From contig OV050032.1 of the NCBI GenBank assembly GCA_920105625.2, positions 101,478,542 to 101,542,541 of the forward strand: DNA of 64,000 nt, read 5' to 3'. A program made the position numbers and the translations under genes. Position 1 is the stretch's first letter, and each line of letters starts with the position of its first letter. Origin of the DNA: Clusia tigrina. Its lineage: Eukaryota; Arthropoda; Insecta; Diptera; Clusiidae. This document shows positions 14,957 through 29,900 of this stretch, piece after piece. The notes below the pieces were generated by a model. The model searched no databases. It saw only the letters and a list, made by a program, of their open reading frames with translations, and was not told the DNA's origin.

Positions 14957-17900
14957 TTGCAACATTCAAATGCTTGTAACTTTTTACTGGAGCGTCATAA
15001 AACCTTAAAATTTTGTAACAATAAAGTACTGGAGCCTCTTGTCAATTTAAGCTATCGCTCAAAGCTATGCTACCCTAGAGTCCCAAATCAAACACTGATA
15101 AAACTTCAAACGCCCCTAACTTCTTAACGGTACGTCCAACACCTATCAAAGTTTGCAACATACAAATGCTTGTAACTTTTACTGGAGCGTCATAAAACCT
15201 TGAAATTTTTTAACAATAAAGTACTGGAGCTTCTTGTCAATTTTAGCTATCGCTCAAAGCTATGCTACCCTAGAGTCCCAAATCAAACACTGATAAAACT
15301 TCAAACGCCCCTAACTTCTTTACGGTACGTCCTACACCTATCAAAGTTTGCAACATACAAATGCTTGTAACTTTTTACTGAAGCGTCATAAAACCTTGAA
15401 ATTTTGTAACAATAAAGTACTCGACCCTCTTGTAAATTTAAGTTATCGCTCAAAGCTATGCTACCCTAGAGTCCCAAATCAAACTCTGATAAAACTTCAA
15501 ATGGCCCTAACTTCTTTACGGTACGTCCTACTCCTATCAAAGTTGGCAACATTCAAATGCTTGTAACTTTTTATTGGAGCTTCATAAAACCTTGAAATTT
15601 TGTAACAATAAAGTACTCGAGCCTCTTGTCAATTTAAGCTATCTCTCAAAGCTAGCTACCCTTGAGTCTTAAATCAAACACTGATAAAACTTCAAATGGC
15701 CCTAACTTCTATACGGTACGTCCTACACCTATCAAAGTTTGCAACTTACAAATGCTTGTAACTTTTTACTGGAGCGTCATAAAACCTTGAAATTTTGTAA
15801 CAATGAAGCACTCGAGCCTCTTGTCAATTTAAGCCATCGCTCAAAGCTATGCTACCCTAGAGTCCCAAATAAAACACTGATAAAACTTCAAACGCCCCTA
15901 ACTTCTTTACGGCACGTCCTACACCTATCAAAGTTTGCAACATACAAATGCTTGTAACTTTTTACTGGAGCATCCTAAAGCCATCGCTCAAAGCTATGCT
16001 ACCCTTGAGTCCCAAATCAAACACTGATAAAACTTCAAATGGCCCTAACTTCTATACGGTACGTCCTACACCTATCAAAGTTTGCAACATACAAATGCTT
16101 GTAACTTTTTACTGGAGCGTCATAAAACCTTGAACTTTTGTAACAATAAAGTACCCGAGCCTCTTGTCAATTTAAGCTATCGCTCAAAGCTATGGTACCC
16201 TAGAGTCCCAAATCAAACACTGAGAAAACTTCAAATGGCCCTAACTTCTATACGGAACGTCCTACACCTATCAAAGTTTGCAACATACAAATGCTTGTAA
16301 TTTTTACTGGAGCGTCATAAAACCTTGAAATTTTGTAACAATGAAGTACCCGAGCCTCTTGTCAAGTTAAGTTATCGCTCAAAGCTATGCTACCCTAGAG
16401 TCCCAAATCAAATACTGATAAAATTTCAAACGCCCCGAACTTCTTTACGGTACGTCCTACACCTATCATAGTTTGCAACATTCAAATGCTTGTAACTTTT
16501 ACTGGAGCGTCATAAAACCTTGAAATTTTTTAACAATAAAGTACTGGAGCCTCTTGTCAATTTAAGCTATCGCTCAAAGCTATGCTACCCTAGAGTCCCA
16601 AATCAAACACTGATAAAACTTCAAACGCCCCTAACTTCTTTACGGTACGTCCTACACCTATCAAAATTTGCAACATACAAATGCTTGTAACTTTTTACTG
16701 GAGCGTCATAAAACCTTGAAATTTCGTAACAATAAAGTACTCGACCCTCTTGTTAATTTAAGTTATCGCTCAAAGCTATGCTACCCTAGAGTCCCAAATC
16801 AAACACTGATAAAACTTCAAATGGCCCTAACTTCTTTACGGTACGTCCTACACCTATCAAAGTTGGCAACATACAAATGCTAGTAACTTTTTACTGGAGC
16901 GTCCAAAAACCTTGAAATTTTGTAACAATAAAGTACTCGAGCCTCTTGTCAATTTAAGCTATCGCTCAAAGCTATGCTACCCTAGAGTCCCAAATCAAAC
17001 ACTGATAAAACTTCAAACGCCCCTAACTTCTATACGGTACGTCCTACACCTATCAAAGTTTGCAACATACAAATGCTTGTAACTTTTTACTGGAGCGTTA
17101 TAAAATCTTGAGATTTTGTAACAATAAAGTACCCGAGCCTCTTGTCAATTTAAGTTATCGCTCAAAGCTATGCTACCCTAGAGTCCCAAATCAAACACTG
17201 ATAAAACTTCAAATGGCCCTAACTTCTTTACGGTACGTTCTACACCTGTCAAAGTTTGCAACATTCAAATGCTTGTAACTTTTTACTGGAGCGTCATAAA
17301 ACCTTGAAATTTTGTAACAATAAAGTATTCGAGCCTCTTGTCAATTTAAGCTATCGCTCAAAGCTATGCTACCCTTGAGTCTTAAATCAAACACTGATGA
17401 AACTTCAAATGCCCCTAACTTTTTTACGGTACGTCCTACACCTATCAAAGTTTGCAACATACAAATGTTTGTAACTTTTTACTGGAGCGTCCTAAAACCT
17501 TGAAATTTTGTAACAATAAAGTAGTCGAGCCTCTTGTCAATTTAAGCCATCGATCAAAGCTATGCTACCCTTGAGTCCCAAATCAAACACTGATAAAACT
17601 TCAAATGGCCCTAACTTCTATACGGTGCATCCTACACCTATCAAAGTTGGCAACATACAAATGCTAGTAACTTTTTACTGGAGCGTCATAAAACCTTGAA
17701 ATTTTGTAACAATAAAGTGCTCGAGCCTCTTGTCAATTTAAGCTATGGCTCAAAGCTATGCTACCCTTGAGTCTTAAATCAAACACTGATAAAACTTCAA
17801 ATGCCCCTAACTTTTTTACGGTACGTCCTACACCTATCAAAGTTTACAACATACAAATGCTTGTAACTTTTTACTGGAGCGTCCTAAAACCTTGAAATTT

Positions 17901-18431
17901 TGTAACAATAAAGTACTCGAGCCTCTTGTCAATTTAAGCCATCGCTCAAAGCTATGCTACCCTTGAGTCCCAAATCAAACACTGATAAAACTTCAAACGC
18001 CCCTAACTTCTTTACGGTACGTCCTACACCTATCAAAGTTGGCAGCATTCAAATGCTTGTATCTTTTTACTGGAGCGTCATAAAACCTTGAAATTTTGTA
18101 ACAATAAAGTATCCGAGCCTCTTGTCAATTTAAGCCATTGCTCAAAGCTATGCTACCCTTGAGTCCCAAATCAAACACTGATAAAACTTCAAATGGCCCT
18201 AACTTCTATACGGTGCATCCTACACCTATCAAAGTTTGCAACATACAAATGCTTGTAACTTTTTACTGGAGCGTCATAAAACCTTGAAATTTTGTAACAA
18301 TAAAGTACTCGAGCCTCTTGTAAATTTAAGCCATCGCTCAAAGCTATGCTACCCTTGAGTCCCAAATCAAACACTGATAAAACTTCAAACGCCCCTAACT
18401 TCTTTACGGTACGTCCTACACCTATCAAAGT
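14957..18431 (+). repeat. Higher-order repeat block, copy 2 (3,475 bp)
   Basis: This is the second copy of the 11,091 block. It lacks 391 bp (two monomers) present in copy 1 near 13,812-14,203, so its length is 3,475 bp. It contains the short monomer at 15935-16081 and the TATTGGAGCTTC variant near 15572. Confidence 0.85.
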
Positions 18432-20900
18432 TTGCAACATTCAAATGCTTGTAACTTTTTACTGGAGCGTCATAAAACCTTAAAATTTTGTAACAATAAA
18501 GTACTGGAGCCTCTTGTCAATTTAAGCTATCGCTCAAAGCTATGCTACCCTAGAGTCCCAAATCAAACACTGATAAAACTTCAAACGCCCCTAACTTCTT
18601 TACGGTACGTCCAACACCTATCAAAGTTTGCAACATACAAATGCTTGTAACTTTTACTGGAGCGTCATAAAACCTTGAAATTTTTTAACAATAAAGTACT
18701 GGAGCTTCTTGTCAATTGAAGCTATCGCTCAAAGCTATGCTACCCTAGAGTCCCAAATCAAACACTGATAAAACTTCAAACGCCCCTAACTTCTTTACGG
18801 TACGTCCTACACCTATCAAAGTTTGCAACATACAAATGCTTGTAACTTTTTACTGAAGCGTCATAAAACCTTGAAATTTTGTAACAATAAAGTACTCGAC
18901 CCTCTTGTAAATTTAAGTTATCGCTCAAAGCTATGCTACCCTAGAGTCCCAAATCAAACACTGATAAAACTTCAAATGGCCCTAACTTCTTTACGGTACG
19001 TCCTACTCCTATCAAAGTTGGCAACATTCAAATGCTTGTAACTTTTTATTGGAGCTTCATAAAACCTTGAAATTTTGTAACAATAAAGTACTCGAGCCTC
19101 TTGTCAATTTAAGCTATCTCTCAAAGCTAGCTACCCTTGAGTCTTAAATCAAACACTGATAAAACTTCAAATGGCCCTAACTTCTATACGGTACGTCCTA
19201 CACCTATCAAAGTTTGCAACTTACAAATGCTTGTAACTTTTTACTGGAGCGTCATAAAACCTTGAAATTTTGTAACAATGAAGCACTCGAGCCTCTTGTC
19301 AATTTAAGCCATCGCTCAAAGCTATGCTACCCTAGAGTCCCAAATAAAACACTGATAAAACTTCAAACGCCCCTAACTTCTTTACGGCACGTCCTACACC
19401 TATCAAAGTTTGCAACATACAAATGCTTGTAACTTGTTACTGGAGCATCCTAAAGCCATCGCTCAAAGCTATGCTACCCTTGAGTCCCAAATCAAACACT
19501 GATAAAACTTCAAATGGCCCTAACTTCTATACGGTACGTCCTACACCTATCAAAGTTTGCAACATACAAATGCTTGTAATTTTTACTGGAGCGTCATAAA
19601 ACCTTGAAATTTTGTAACAATGAAGTACCCGAGCCTCTTGTCAAGTTAAGTTATCGCTCAAAGCTATGCTACCCTAGAGTCCCAAATCAAATACTGATAA
19701 AATTTCAAACGCCCCGAACTTCTTTACGGTACGTCCTACACCTATCATAGTTTGCAACATTCAAATGCTTGTAACTTTTACTGGAGCGTCATAAAACCTT
19801 GAAATTTTTTAACAATAAAGTACTGGAGCCTCTTGTCAATTTAAGCTATCGCTCAAAGCTATGCTACCCTAGAGTCCCAAATCAAACACTGATAAAACTT
19901 CAAACGCCCCTAACTTCTTTACGGTACGTCCTACACCTATCAAAATTTGCAACATACAAATGCTTGTAACTTTTTACTGGAGCGTCATAAAACCTTGAAA
20001 TTTCGTAACAATAAAGTACTCGACCCTCTTGTTAATTTAAGTTATCGCTCAAAGCTATGTTACCCTAGAGTCCCAAATCAAACACTGATAAAACTTCAAA
20101 TGGCCCTAACTTCTTTACGGTACGTCCTACACCTATCAAAGTTGGCAACATACAAATGCTAGTAACTTTTTACTGGAGCGTCCAAAAACCTTGAAATTTT
20201 GTAACAATAAAGTACTCGAGCCTCTTGTCAATTTAAGCTATCGCTCAAAGCTATGCTACCCTAGAGTCCCAAATCAAACACTGATAAAACTTCAAACGCC
20301 CCTAACTTCTATACGGTACGTCCTACACCTATCAAAGTTTGCAACATACAAATGCTTGTAACTTTTTACTGGAGCGTTATAAAACCTTGAAATTTTGTAA
20401 CAATAAAGTACCCGAGCCTCTTGCCAATTTAAGTTATCGCTCAAAGCTATGCTACCCTAGAGTCCCAAATCAAACACTGATAAAACTTCAAATGGCCCTA
20501 ACTTCTTTACGGTACGTTCTACACCTGTCAAAGTTTGCATCATTCAAATGCTTGTAACTTTTTACTGGAGCGTCATAAAACCTTGAAATTTTGTAACAAT
20601 AAAGTACTCGAGCCTCTTGTCAATTTAAGCTATCGCTCAAAGCTATGCTACCCTTGAGTCTTAAATCAAACACTGATTAAACTTCAAATGCCCCTAACTT
20701 TTTTACGGTACGTCCTACACCTATCAAAGTTTGCAACATACAAATGTTTGTAACTTTTTACTGGAGCGTCCTAAAACCTTGAAATTTTGTAACAATAAAG
20801 TAGTCGAGCCTCTTGTCAATTTAAGCCATCGATCAAAGCTATGCTACCCTTGAGTCCCAAATCAAACACTGATAAAACTTCAAACGCCCCTAACTTCTTT
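18432..20900 (+). repeat. Higher-order repeat block, copy 3 (partial)
   Basis: The third copy of the same block starts with the 18432, 18823 and 19214 monomers, 3,475 bp after their copy-2 counterparts. It then lacks one 196-bp monomer relative to copy 2 (the counterpart of 16668 lies at 19947). The short monomer is at 19410-19556. The right limit is approximate because the next domain is made of related monomers. Confidence 0.75.
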
Positions 20901-23900
20901 ACGGTACGTCCTACACCTATCAAAGTTGGCAACATTCAAATGCTTGTATCTTTTTACTGGAGCGTCATAAAACCTTGAAATTTTGTAACAATAAAGTACC
21001 CGAGCCTCTTGTCAATTTAAGCCATCGCTCAAAGCTATGCTACCCTTGAGTCCCAAATCAAACACTGATAAAACTTCAAATGGCCCTAACTTCTATACGG
21101 TACGTCCTACACCTATCAAAGTTTGCAACATACAAATGCTTGTAACTTTTTACTGGAGCGTCATAAAACCTTGAAATTTTGTAACAATAAACTACTCGAG
21201 CCTCTTGTCAATTTAAGCCATCGCTCAAAGCTATGCTACCCTTGAGTCCCAAATTAAACACTGATAAAACTTCAAACGCCCCTAACTTCTTTACGGTACG
21301 TCCTACACCTATCAAAATTTGCAACATTAAAATGCTTGTAACTTTTTACTGGAGCGTCATAAAACCTTGAGATTTTGTAACAATAAAGTACTCGACCCTC
21401 TTGTCAATTTAAGTTATCGCTCAAAGCTATGCTACCCTAGAGTCCCAAATCAAACACTGATAAAACTTCAAATGGCCCTAACTTCTTTACGGTACGTCCT
21501 ACACCTATCAAAGTTGGCAACATTCAAATGCTTGTAACTTTTTACTGGAGCGTCATAAAACCTTGAAATTTTGTAACAATAAAGTACTCGAGCCTCTTGT
21601 CAATTTAAGCTGTCGCTCAAAGCTAGCTACCCTTGAGTCTTAAATCAAACACTGATAAAACTTCAAATGGCCCTAAATTCTATACGGTACGTCCTACACC
21701 TATCAAAGTTTGCAACATACAAATGCTTGTAACTTTTTACTGGAGCGTCATAAAACCTTGAAGTTTTGTAACAATGAAGTACTCGAGCCTCTTGTCAATT
21801 TAAGCCATCGCTCAAAGCTACGCTACCCTAGAGTCCCAAATAAAACACTGATAAAACTTCCAACGCCCCTAACTTCTTTACGGTACGTCCTACACCTATC
21901 AAAGTTTGCAACATACAAATGCTTGTAACTTTTTACTGGAGCATCCTAAAGCCATCGCTCAAAGCTATGCTACCCTTGAGTCCCAAATCAAACACTGATA
22001 AAACTTCAAATGGCCCTAACTTCTATACGGTACGGCCTACACCTATCAAAGTTTGCAACTTACAAATGCTTGTAACTTTTTACTGGAGCGTCATAAAACC
22101 TTGAAATTTTGTAACAATGAAGTACCCGAGCCTCTTGTCAATTTAAGCTATCGCTCAAAGCTATGCTACCCTAGAGTCCCAAATCAAACACTGATAAAAC
22201 TTCAAATGGCCCTAACTTCTATACGGTATGTCCTACACCTATCAGAGTTTGCAACATACAAATGCTTGTAACTTTTTACTGGAGCGTCATAAAACTTTGA
22301 AATTTTGTACCAATAAAGTACTCGAGCCTCTTGTCAATTTAGGCCATCGTTCAAAGCTATGCTACCCTTGAGTCCCAAATCAAACACTGATAAAACTTCA
22401 AACGCCCCTAACTTATTTACGGTACGTCCTACACCTATCAAAGTTGTGCAACATTCAAATGCTTGTAACTTTTTACTGGAGCGTCATAAAACCTTGAAAT
22501 TCTGTAACAATAAAGTACTCGAGCCTCTTGTCAATTTAAGCCATCGCTCAAAGCTATGCTACCCTAGAGTCCCAAAACAAACACTGATAAAACTTCAAAC
22601 GCCCCTAACTTCTTTACGGTACGTCCTACACCTATCAAAGTTGGCAACTTTCAAATGCTTGTAACTTTTTACTGGAGCGTCATAAAACCTTGAAATTTTG
22701 TAACAATAAAGTACTCGAGCCTCTTGTCAATTTAAGCCATCGCTCAAAGCTATGCTACCCTTGAGTCCCAAATCAAACACTGATAAAACTTCAAATGGTC
22801 CTAACTTCTATACGGTACGTCGTACACCTATCAAAGTTTGCAACATACATATGCTTGTAACTTTTTACTGGAGCGCCATAAAACCTTAAAATTTTGTAAC
22901 AATGAAGTACCCGAGCCTCTTGTCAATTTAAGCTATCGCTCAAAGCTATGCTACCATTGAGTCCCAAATCAAACACTGATAAAACTTCAATTGGCCCTAA
23001 CTTCTTTACGGTACGTCCTACACCTATCAAAGTTTGCAACATACAAATGCTTGTAACTTTTCACTGGAGCGTCATAAAACCTTGAAATTTTGTAACAATA
23101 AAGTACCCGAGCCTCTTGTCAATTTAAGCTATCGCTCAAAGCTATGCTACCCTAGAGTCCCAAATCAAACACTGATAAAACTTCAATTGGCCCTAACTTC
23201 TATACGGTATGTCCTACACCTATCAAAGTTTGCAACATACAAATGCTTGTATCTTTTTACTGGAGCGTCATAAAACCTTGAAATTTTGTAACAATAAAGT
23301 ACTCGAGCCTCTTGTCAATTTAGGCCATCGCTCAAAGCTATGCTACCCTTGAGTCCCAAATCAAACACTGATAAAACTTCAAATGGCCCTAACTTCTATA
23401 CGGTACGTCCTACACCTATCAAAGCTTGCAACATACAAATGCTTGTAACTTTTTACTGGAGCGTCATAAAACTTTGAAATTTGTAACAATAAAGTACTCG
23501 AGCCTCTTGTCAATTTAAGCTATCGCTCAAAACTATGCTACCATTGAGTCCCAAATCAACCACTGATAAAACTTCAAATGGTCCTAACTTCTATACGGTA
23601 CGTCCTACACCTATCAAAGTTTGCTACATACAAATGCTTGTAACTTTTTACTGGAGCATCCTAAAGCCATCGCTCAAAGCTATGCTACCCTTGAGTCCCA
23701 AATCAAACACTGATAAAACTTCAAATGGCCCTAACTTCTATACGGTACGTCCTACACCTATCAAAGTTTGCAACATACAAATGCTTGTAACTTTTTACTG
23801 GAGCGTCATAAAACCTTGAAATTTTGTAATAATGAAGTACCCGAGCCTCTTGTCAATTTAAGCTATCGCTCAAAGCTATGCTACCCTAGAGTCCCAAATC

Positions 23901-26900
23901 AAACACTGATAAAACTTCAAATGGCCCTAACTTCTATACGGTATGTCCTACACCTATCAGAGTTTGCAACATACAAATGCTTGTAACTTTTTACTGGAGC
24001 GTCATAAAACCTTGAAATTTTGTAACAATAAAGTACTCGAGCCTCTTGTCAATTTAAGCCATCGCTCAAAGCTATGCTACCCTTGAGTCCCAAATCAAAC
24101 ACTGATAAAACTTCAAATGGCCCTAACTTCTATACGGTACGTCGTACACCTATCAAAGTTTGCAACATACATATGCTTGTAACTTTTTACTGGAGCGCCA
24201 TAAAACCTTGAAATTTTGTAACAATAAAGTACTCGACCCTCTTGTCAATTTAAGTTATCGCTCAAAGCTATGCTACCCTAGAGTCCCAAATCAAACACTG
24301 ATAAAACTTCAAATGGCCCTAACTTCTTTACGGTACGTCCTACACCTATCAAAGTTGGCAACATTCAAATGCTTGTAACTTTTTACTGGAGCGTCATAAA
24401 ACCTTGAAATTTTGTAACAATAAAGTACTCGAGCCTCTTGTCAATTTAAGCTGTCGCTCAAAGCTAGCTACCCTTGAGTCTTAAATCAAACACTGATAAA
24501 ACTTCAAATGGCCCTAAATTCTATACGGTACGTCCTACACCTATCAAAGTTTGCAACATACAAATGCTTGTAACTTTTTACTGGAGCGTCATAAAACCTT
24601 GAAGTTTTGTAACAATGAAGTACTCGAGCCTCTTGTCAATTTAAGCCATCGCTCAAAGCTACGCTACCCTAGAGTCCCAAATAAAACACTGATAAAACTT
24701 CCAACGCCCCTAACTTCTTTACGGTACGTCCTACACCTATCAAAGTTTGCAACATACAAATGCTTGTAACTTTTTACTGGAGCATCCTAAAGCCATCGCT
24801 CAAAGCTATGCTACCCTTGAGTCCCAAATCAAACACTGATAAAACTTCAAATGGCCCTAACTTCTATACGGTACGGCCTACACCTATCAAAGTTTGCAAC
24901 TTACAAATGCTTGTAACTTTTTACTGGAGCGTCATAAAACCTTGAAATTTTGTAACAATGAAGTACCCGAGCCTCTTGTCAATTTAAGCTATCGCTCAAA
25001 GCTATGCTACCCTTGAGTCCCAAATCAAACACTGATAAAACTTCAAATGGCCCTAACTTCTATACGGTACGTCGTACACCTATCAAAGTTTGCAACATAC
25101 ATATGCTTGTAACTTTTTACTGGAGCGCCATAAAACCTTAAAATTTTGTAACAATGAAGTACCCGAGCCTCTTGTCAATTTAAGCTATCGCTCAAAGCTA
25201 TGCTACCATTGAGTCCCAAATCAAACACTGATAAAACTTCAATTGGCCCTAACTTATTTACGGTACGCCCTACACCTATCAAAGTTTGCAACATACAAAT
25301 GCTTGTAACTTTTCACTGGAGCGTCATAAAACCTTGAAATTTTGTAACAATAAAGTACCCGAGCCTCTTGTCAATTTAAGCTATCGCTCAAAGCTATGCT
25401 ACCCTAGAGTCCCAAATCAAACACTGATAAAACTTCAATTGGCTCTAACTTCTATACGGTATGTCCTACACCTATCAAAGTTTGCAATATACAAATGCTT
25501 GTATCTTTTTACTGGAGCGTCATAAAACCTTGACATTTTGTAACAATAAAGTACTCGAGCCTCTTGTCAATTTAGGCCATCGCTCAAAGCTATGCTACCC
25601 TTGAGTCCCAAATCAAACACTGATAAAACTTCAAATGGCCCTAACTTCTATACGGTACGTCCTACACCTATCAAAGCTTGCAACATACAAATGCTTGTAA
25701 CTTTTTACTGGAGCGTCATAAAACTTTGAAATTTTGTAACAATAAAGTACTCGAGCCTCTTGTCAATTTAAGCTATCGCTCAAAACTATGCTACCATTGA
25801 GTCCCAAATCAAACACTGATAAAACTTCAAATGGTCCTAACTTCTATACGGTACGTCCTACACCTATCAAAGTTTGCTACATACAAATGCTTGTAACTTT
25901 TTACTGGAGCGTCATAAAACCTTGAAATTTTGTAACAATAAAGTACTCGAGCCTCTTGTCAATTTAAGCTATCGCTCAAAGCTATGCTACCCTTGAGTCC
26001 CAAATCAAACACTGATAAAACTTCAAATGGCCCTAACTTCTTTACGGTACGTCCTACACCTATCAAAGTTGGCAACATTCAAATGCTTGTAACTTTTTAC
26101 TGGAGCGTCATAAAACCTTGAAATTTTGTAACAATAAAGTACTCGAGCCTCTTGTCAATTTAAGCTGTCGCTCAAAGCTAGCTACCCTTGAGTCTTAAAT
26201 CAAACACTGATAAAACTTCAAATGGCCCTAAATTCTATACGGTACGTCCTACACCTATCAAAGTTTGCAACATACAAATGCTTGTAACTTTTTACTGGAG
26301 CGTCATAAAACCTTGAAGTTTTGTAACAATGAAGTACTCGAGCCTCTTGTCAATTTAAGCCATCGCTCAAAGCTACGCTACCCTAGAGTCCCAAATAAAA
26401 CACTGATAAAACTTCCAACGCCCCTAACTTCTTTACGGTACGTCCTACACCTATCAAAGTTTGCAACATACAAATGCTTGTAACTTTTTACTGGAGCATC
26501 CTAAAGCCATCGCTCAAAGCTATGCTACCCTTGAGTCCCAAATCAAACACTGATAAAACTTCAAATGGCCCTAACTTCTATACGGTACGGCCTACACCTA
26601 TCAAAGTTTGCAACTTACAAATGCTTGTAACTTTTTACTGGAGCGTCATAAAACCTTGAAATTTTGTAACAATGAAGTACCCGAGCCTCTTGTCAATTTA
26701 AGCTATCGCTCAAAGCTATGCTACCCTAGAGTCCCAAATCAAACACTGATAAAACTTCAAATGGCCCTAACTTTTATACGGTATGTCCTACACCTATCAG
26801 AGTTTGCAACATACAAATGCTTGTAACTTTTTACTGGAGCGTCATAAAACCTTGAATTTTTGTAACAATAAAGTACTCGAGCCTCTTGTCAATTTAAGCC

Positions 26901-29900
26901 ATCGCTCAAAGCTATGCTACCCTTGAGTCCCAAATCAAACACTGATAAAACTTCAAATGGCCCTAACTTCTATACGGTACGTCGTACACCTATCAAAGTT
27001 TGCAACATACATATGCTTGTAACTTTTTACTGGAGCGCCATAAAACCTTAAAATTTTGTAACAATGAAGTACCCGAGCCTCTTGTCAATTTAAGCTATCG
27101 CTCAAAGCTATGCTACCATTGAGTCCCAAATCAAACACTGATAAAACTTCAATTGGCCCTAACTTATTTACGGTACGCCCTACACCTATCAAAGTTTGCA
27201 ACATACAAATGCTTGTAACTTTTCACTGGAGCGTCATAAAACCTTGAAATTTTGTAACAATAAAGTACCCGAGCCTCTTGTCAATTTAAGCTATCGCTCA
27301 AAGCTATGCTACCCTAGAGTCCCAAATCAAACACTGATAAAACTTCAATTGGCTCTAACTTCTATACGGTATGTCCTACACCTATCAAAGTTTGCAATAT
27401 ACAAATGCTTGTATCTTTTTACTGGAGCGTCATAAAACCTTGACATTTTGTAACAATAAAGTACTCGAGCCTCTTGTCAATTTAGGCCATCGCTCAAAGC
27501 TATGCTACCCTTGAGTCCCAAATCAAACACTGATAAAACTTCAAATGGCCCTAACTTCTATACGGTACGTCCTACACCTATCAAAGCTTGCAACATACAA
27601 ATGCTTGTAACTTTTTACTGGAGCGTCATAAAACTTTGAAATTTTGTAACAATAAAGTACTCGAGCCTCTTGTCAATTTAAGCTATCGCTCAAAACTATG
27701 CTACCATTGAGTCCCAAATCAAACACTGATAAAACTTCAAATGGTCCTAACTTCTATACGGTACGTCCTACACCTATCAAAGTTTGCTACATACAAATGC
27801 TTGTAACTTTTTACTGGAGCGTCATAAAACCTTGAAATTTTGTAACAATAAAGTACTCGAGCCTCTTGTCAATTTAAGCTATCGCTCAAAGCTATGCTAC
27901 CCTTGAGTCCCAAATCAAACACTCATAAAACTTCAAACGCCCCTAACTTCTTTACGGTACGTCCTACACCTATCAAAGTTTGCAACATACAAATGCTTAT
28001 AACTTTTTACTGGAGCGTCAAAAAACCTTGAAATTTTGTAACAATAAAGTACTCGAGCCTCTTGTCAATTTAAGCCATCGCTCAAAGCTATGCTACCCTA
28101 GAGTCCCAAAACAAACACTGATAAAACTTCAAACGCCCCTAACTTCTTTACGGTACGTCCTACACCTATCAAAGTTGGCAACATTCAAATGCTTGTAACT
28201 TTTTACTGGAGCGTCATAAAACCTTGAAATTTTGTAACAATAAAGTACTCGAGCCTCTTGTCAATTTAAGCCATCGCTCAAAGCTATGCTACCCTTGAGT
28301 CCCAAATCAAACACTGATAAAACTTCAAATGGTCCTAACTTCTATACGGTACGTCGTACACCTATCAAAGTTTGCAACATACATATGCGTGTAACTTTTT
28401 ACTGGAGCGCCATAAAACCTTAAAATTTTGTAACAATGAAGTACCCGAGCCTCTTGTCAATTTAAGCTATCGCTCAAAGCTATGCTACCATTGAGTCCCA
28501 AATCAAACACTGATAAAACTTCAATTGGCCCTAACTTCTTTACGGTACGTCCTACACCTATCAAAGTTTGCAACATACAAATGCTTGTAACTTTTCACTG
28601 GAGCGTCATAAAACCTTGAAATTTTGTAACAATAAAGTACCCGAGCCTCTTGTCAATTTAAGCTATCGCTCAAAGCTATGCTACCCTAGAGTCCCAAATC
28701 AAACACTGATAAAACTTCAATTGGCCCTAACTTCTATACGGTATGTCCTACACCTATAAAAGTTTGCAATATACAAATGCTTGTATCTTTTTACTGGAGC
28801 GTCATAAAACCTTGAAATTTTGTAACAATAAAGTACTCGAGCCTCTTGTCAATTTAGGCCATCGCTCAAAGCTATGCTACCCTTGAGTCCCAAATCAAAC
28901 ACTGATAAAACTTCAAATGGCCCTAACTTCTATACGGTACGTCCTACACCTATCAAAGCTTGCAACATACAAATGCTTGTATCTTTTTACTGGAGCGTCA
29001 TAAAACTTTGAAATTTGTAACAATAAAGTACTCGAGCCTCTTGTCAATTTAAGCTATCGCTCAAAACTATGCTACCATTGAGTCCCAAATCAACCACTGA
29101 TAAAACTTCAAATGGTCCTAACTTCTATACGGTACGTCCTACACCTATCAAAGTTTGCTACATACAAATGCTTGTAACTTTTTACTGGAGCATCCTAAAG
29201 CCATCGCTCAAAGCTATGCTACCCTTGAGTCCCAAATCAAACACTGATAAAACTTCAAATGGCCCTAACTTCTATACGGTACGTCCTACACCTATCAAAG
29301 TTTGCAACATACAAATGCTTGTAACTTTTTACTGGAGCGTCATAAAACCTTGAAATTTTGTAACAATGAAGTACCCGAGCCTCTTGTCAATTTAAGCTAT
29401 CGCTCAAAGCTATGCTACCCTAGAGTCCCACATCAAACACTGATAAAACTTCAAATGGCCCTAACTTCTATACGGTATGTCCTACACCTATCAGAGTTTG
29501 CAACATACAAATGCTTGTAACTTTTTACTGGAGCGTCATAAAACCTTGAAATTTTGTAACAATAAAGTACTCGAGCCTCTTGTCAATTTAAGCCATCGCT
29601 CAAAGCTATGCTACCCTTGAGTCCCAAATCAAACACTGATAAAACTTCAAATGGCCCTAACTTCTACACGGTACGTCGTACACCTATCAAAGTTTGCAAC
29701 ATACATATGCTTGTAACTTTTTACTGGAGCGCCATAAAACCTTAAAATTTTGTAACAATGAAGTACCCGAGCCTCTTGTCAATTTAAGCTATCGCTCGAA
29801 GCTATGCTACCATTGAGTCCCAAATCAAACACTGATAAAACTTCAATTGGCCCTAACTTCTTTACGGTACGCCCTACACCTATCAAAGTTTGCAACATAC

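Noticed and set aside
18189..18440. 83-aa frame on the - strand
   Set aside because: Chance antisense frame in satellite DNA, not preserved in most other copies.
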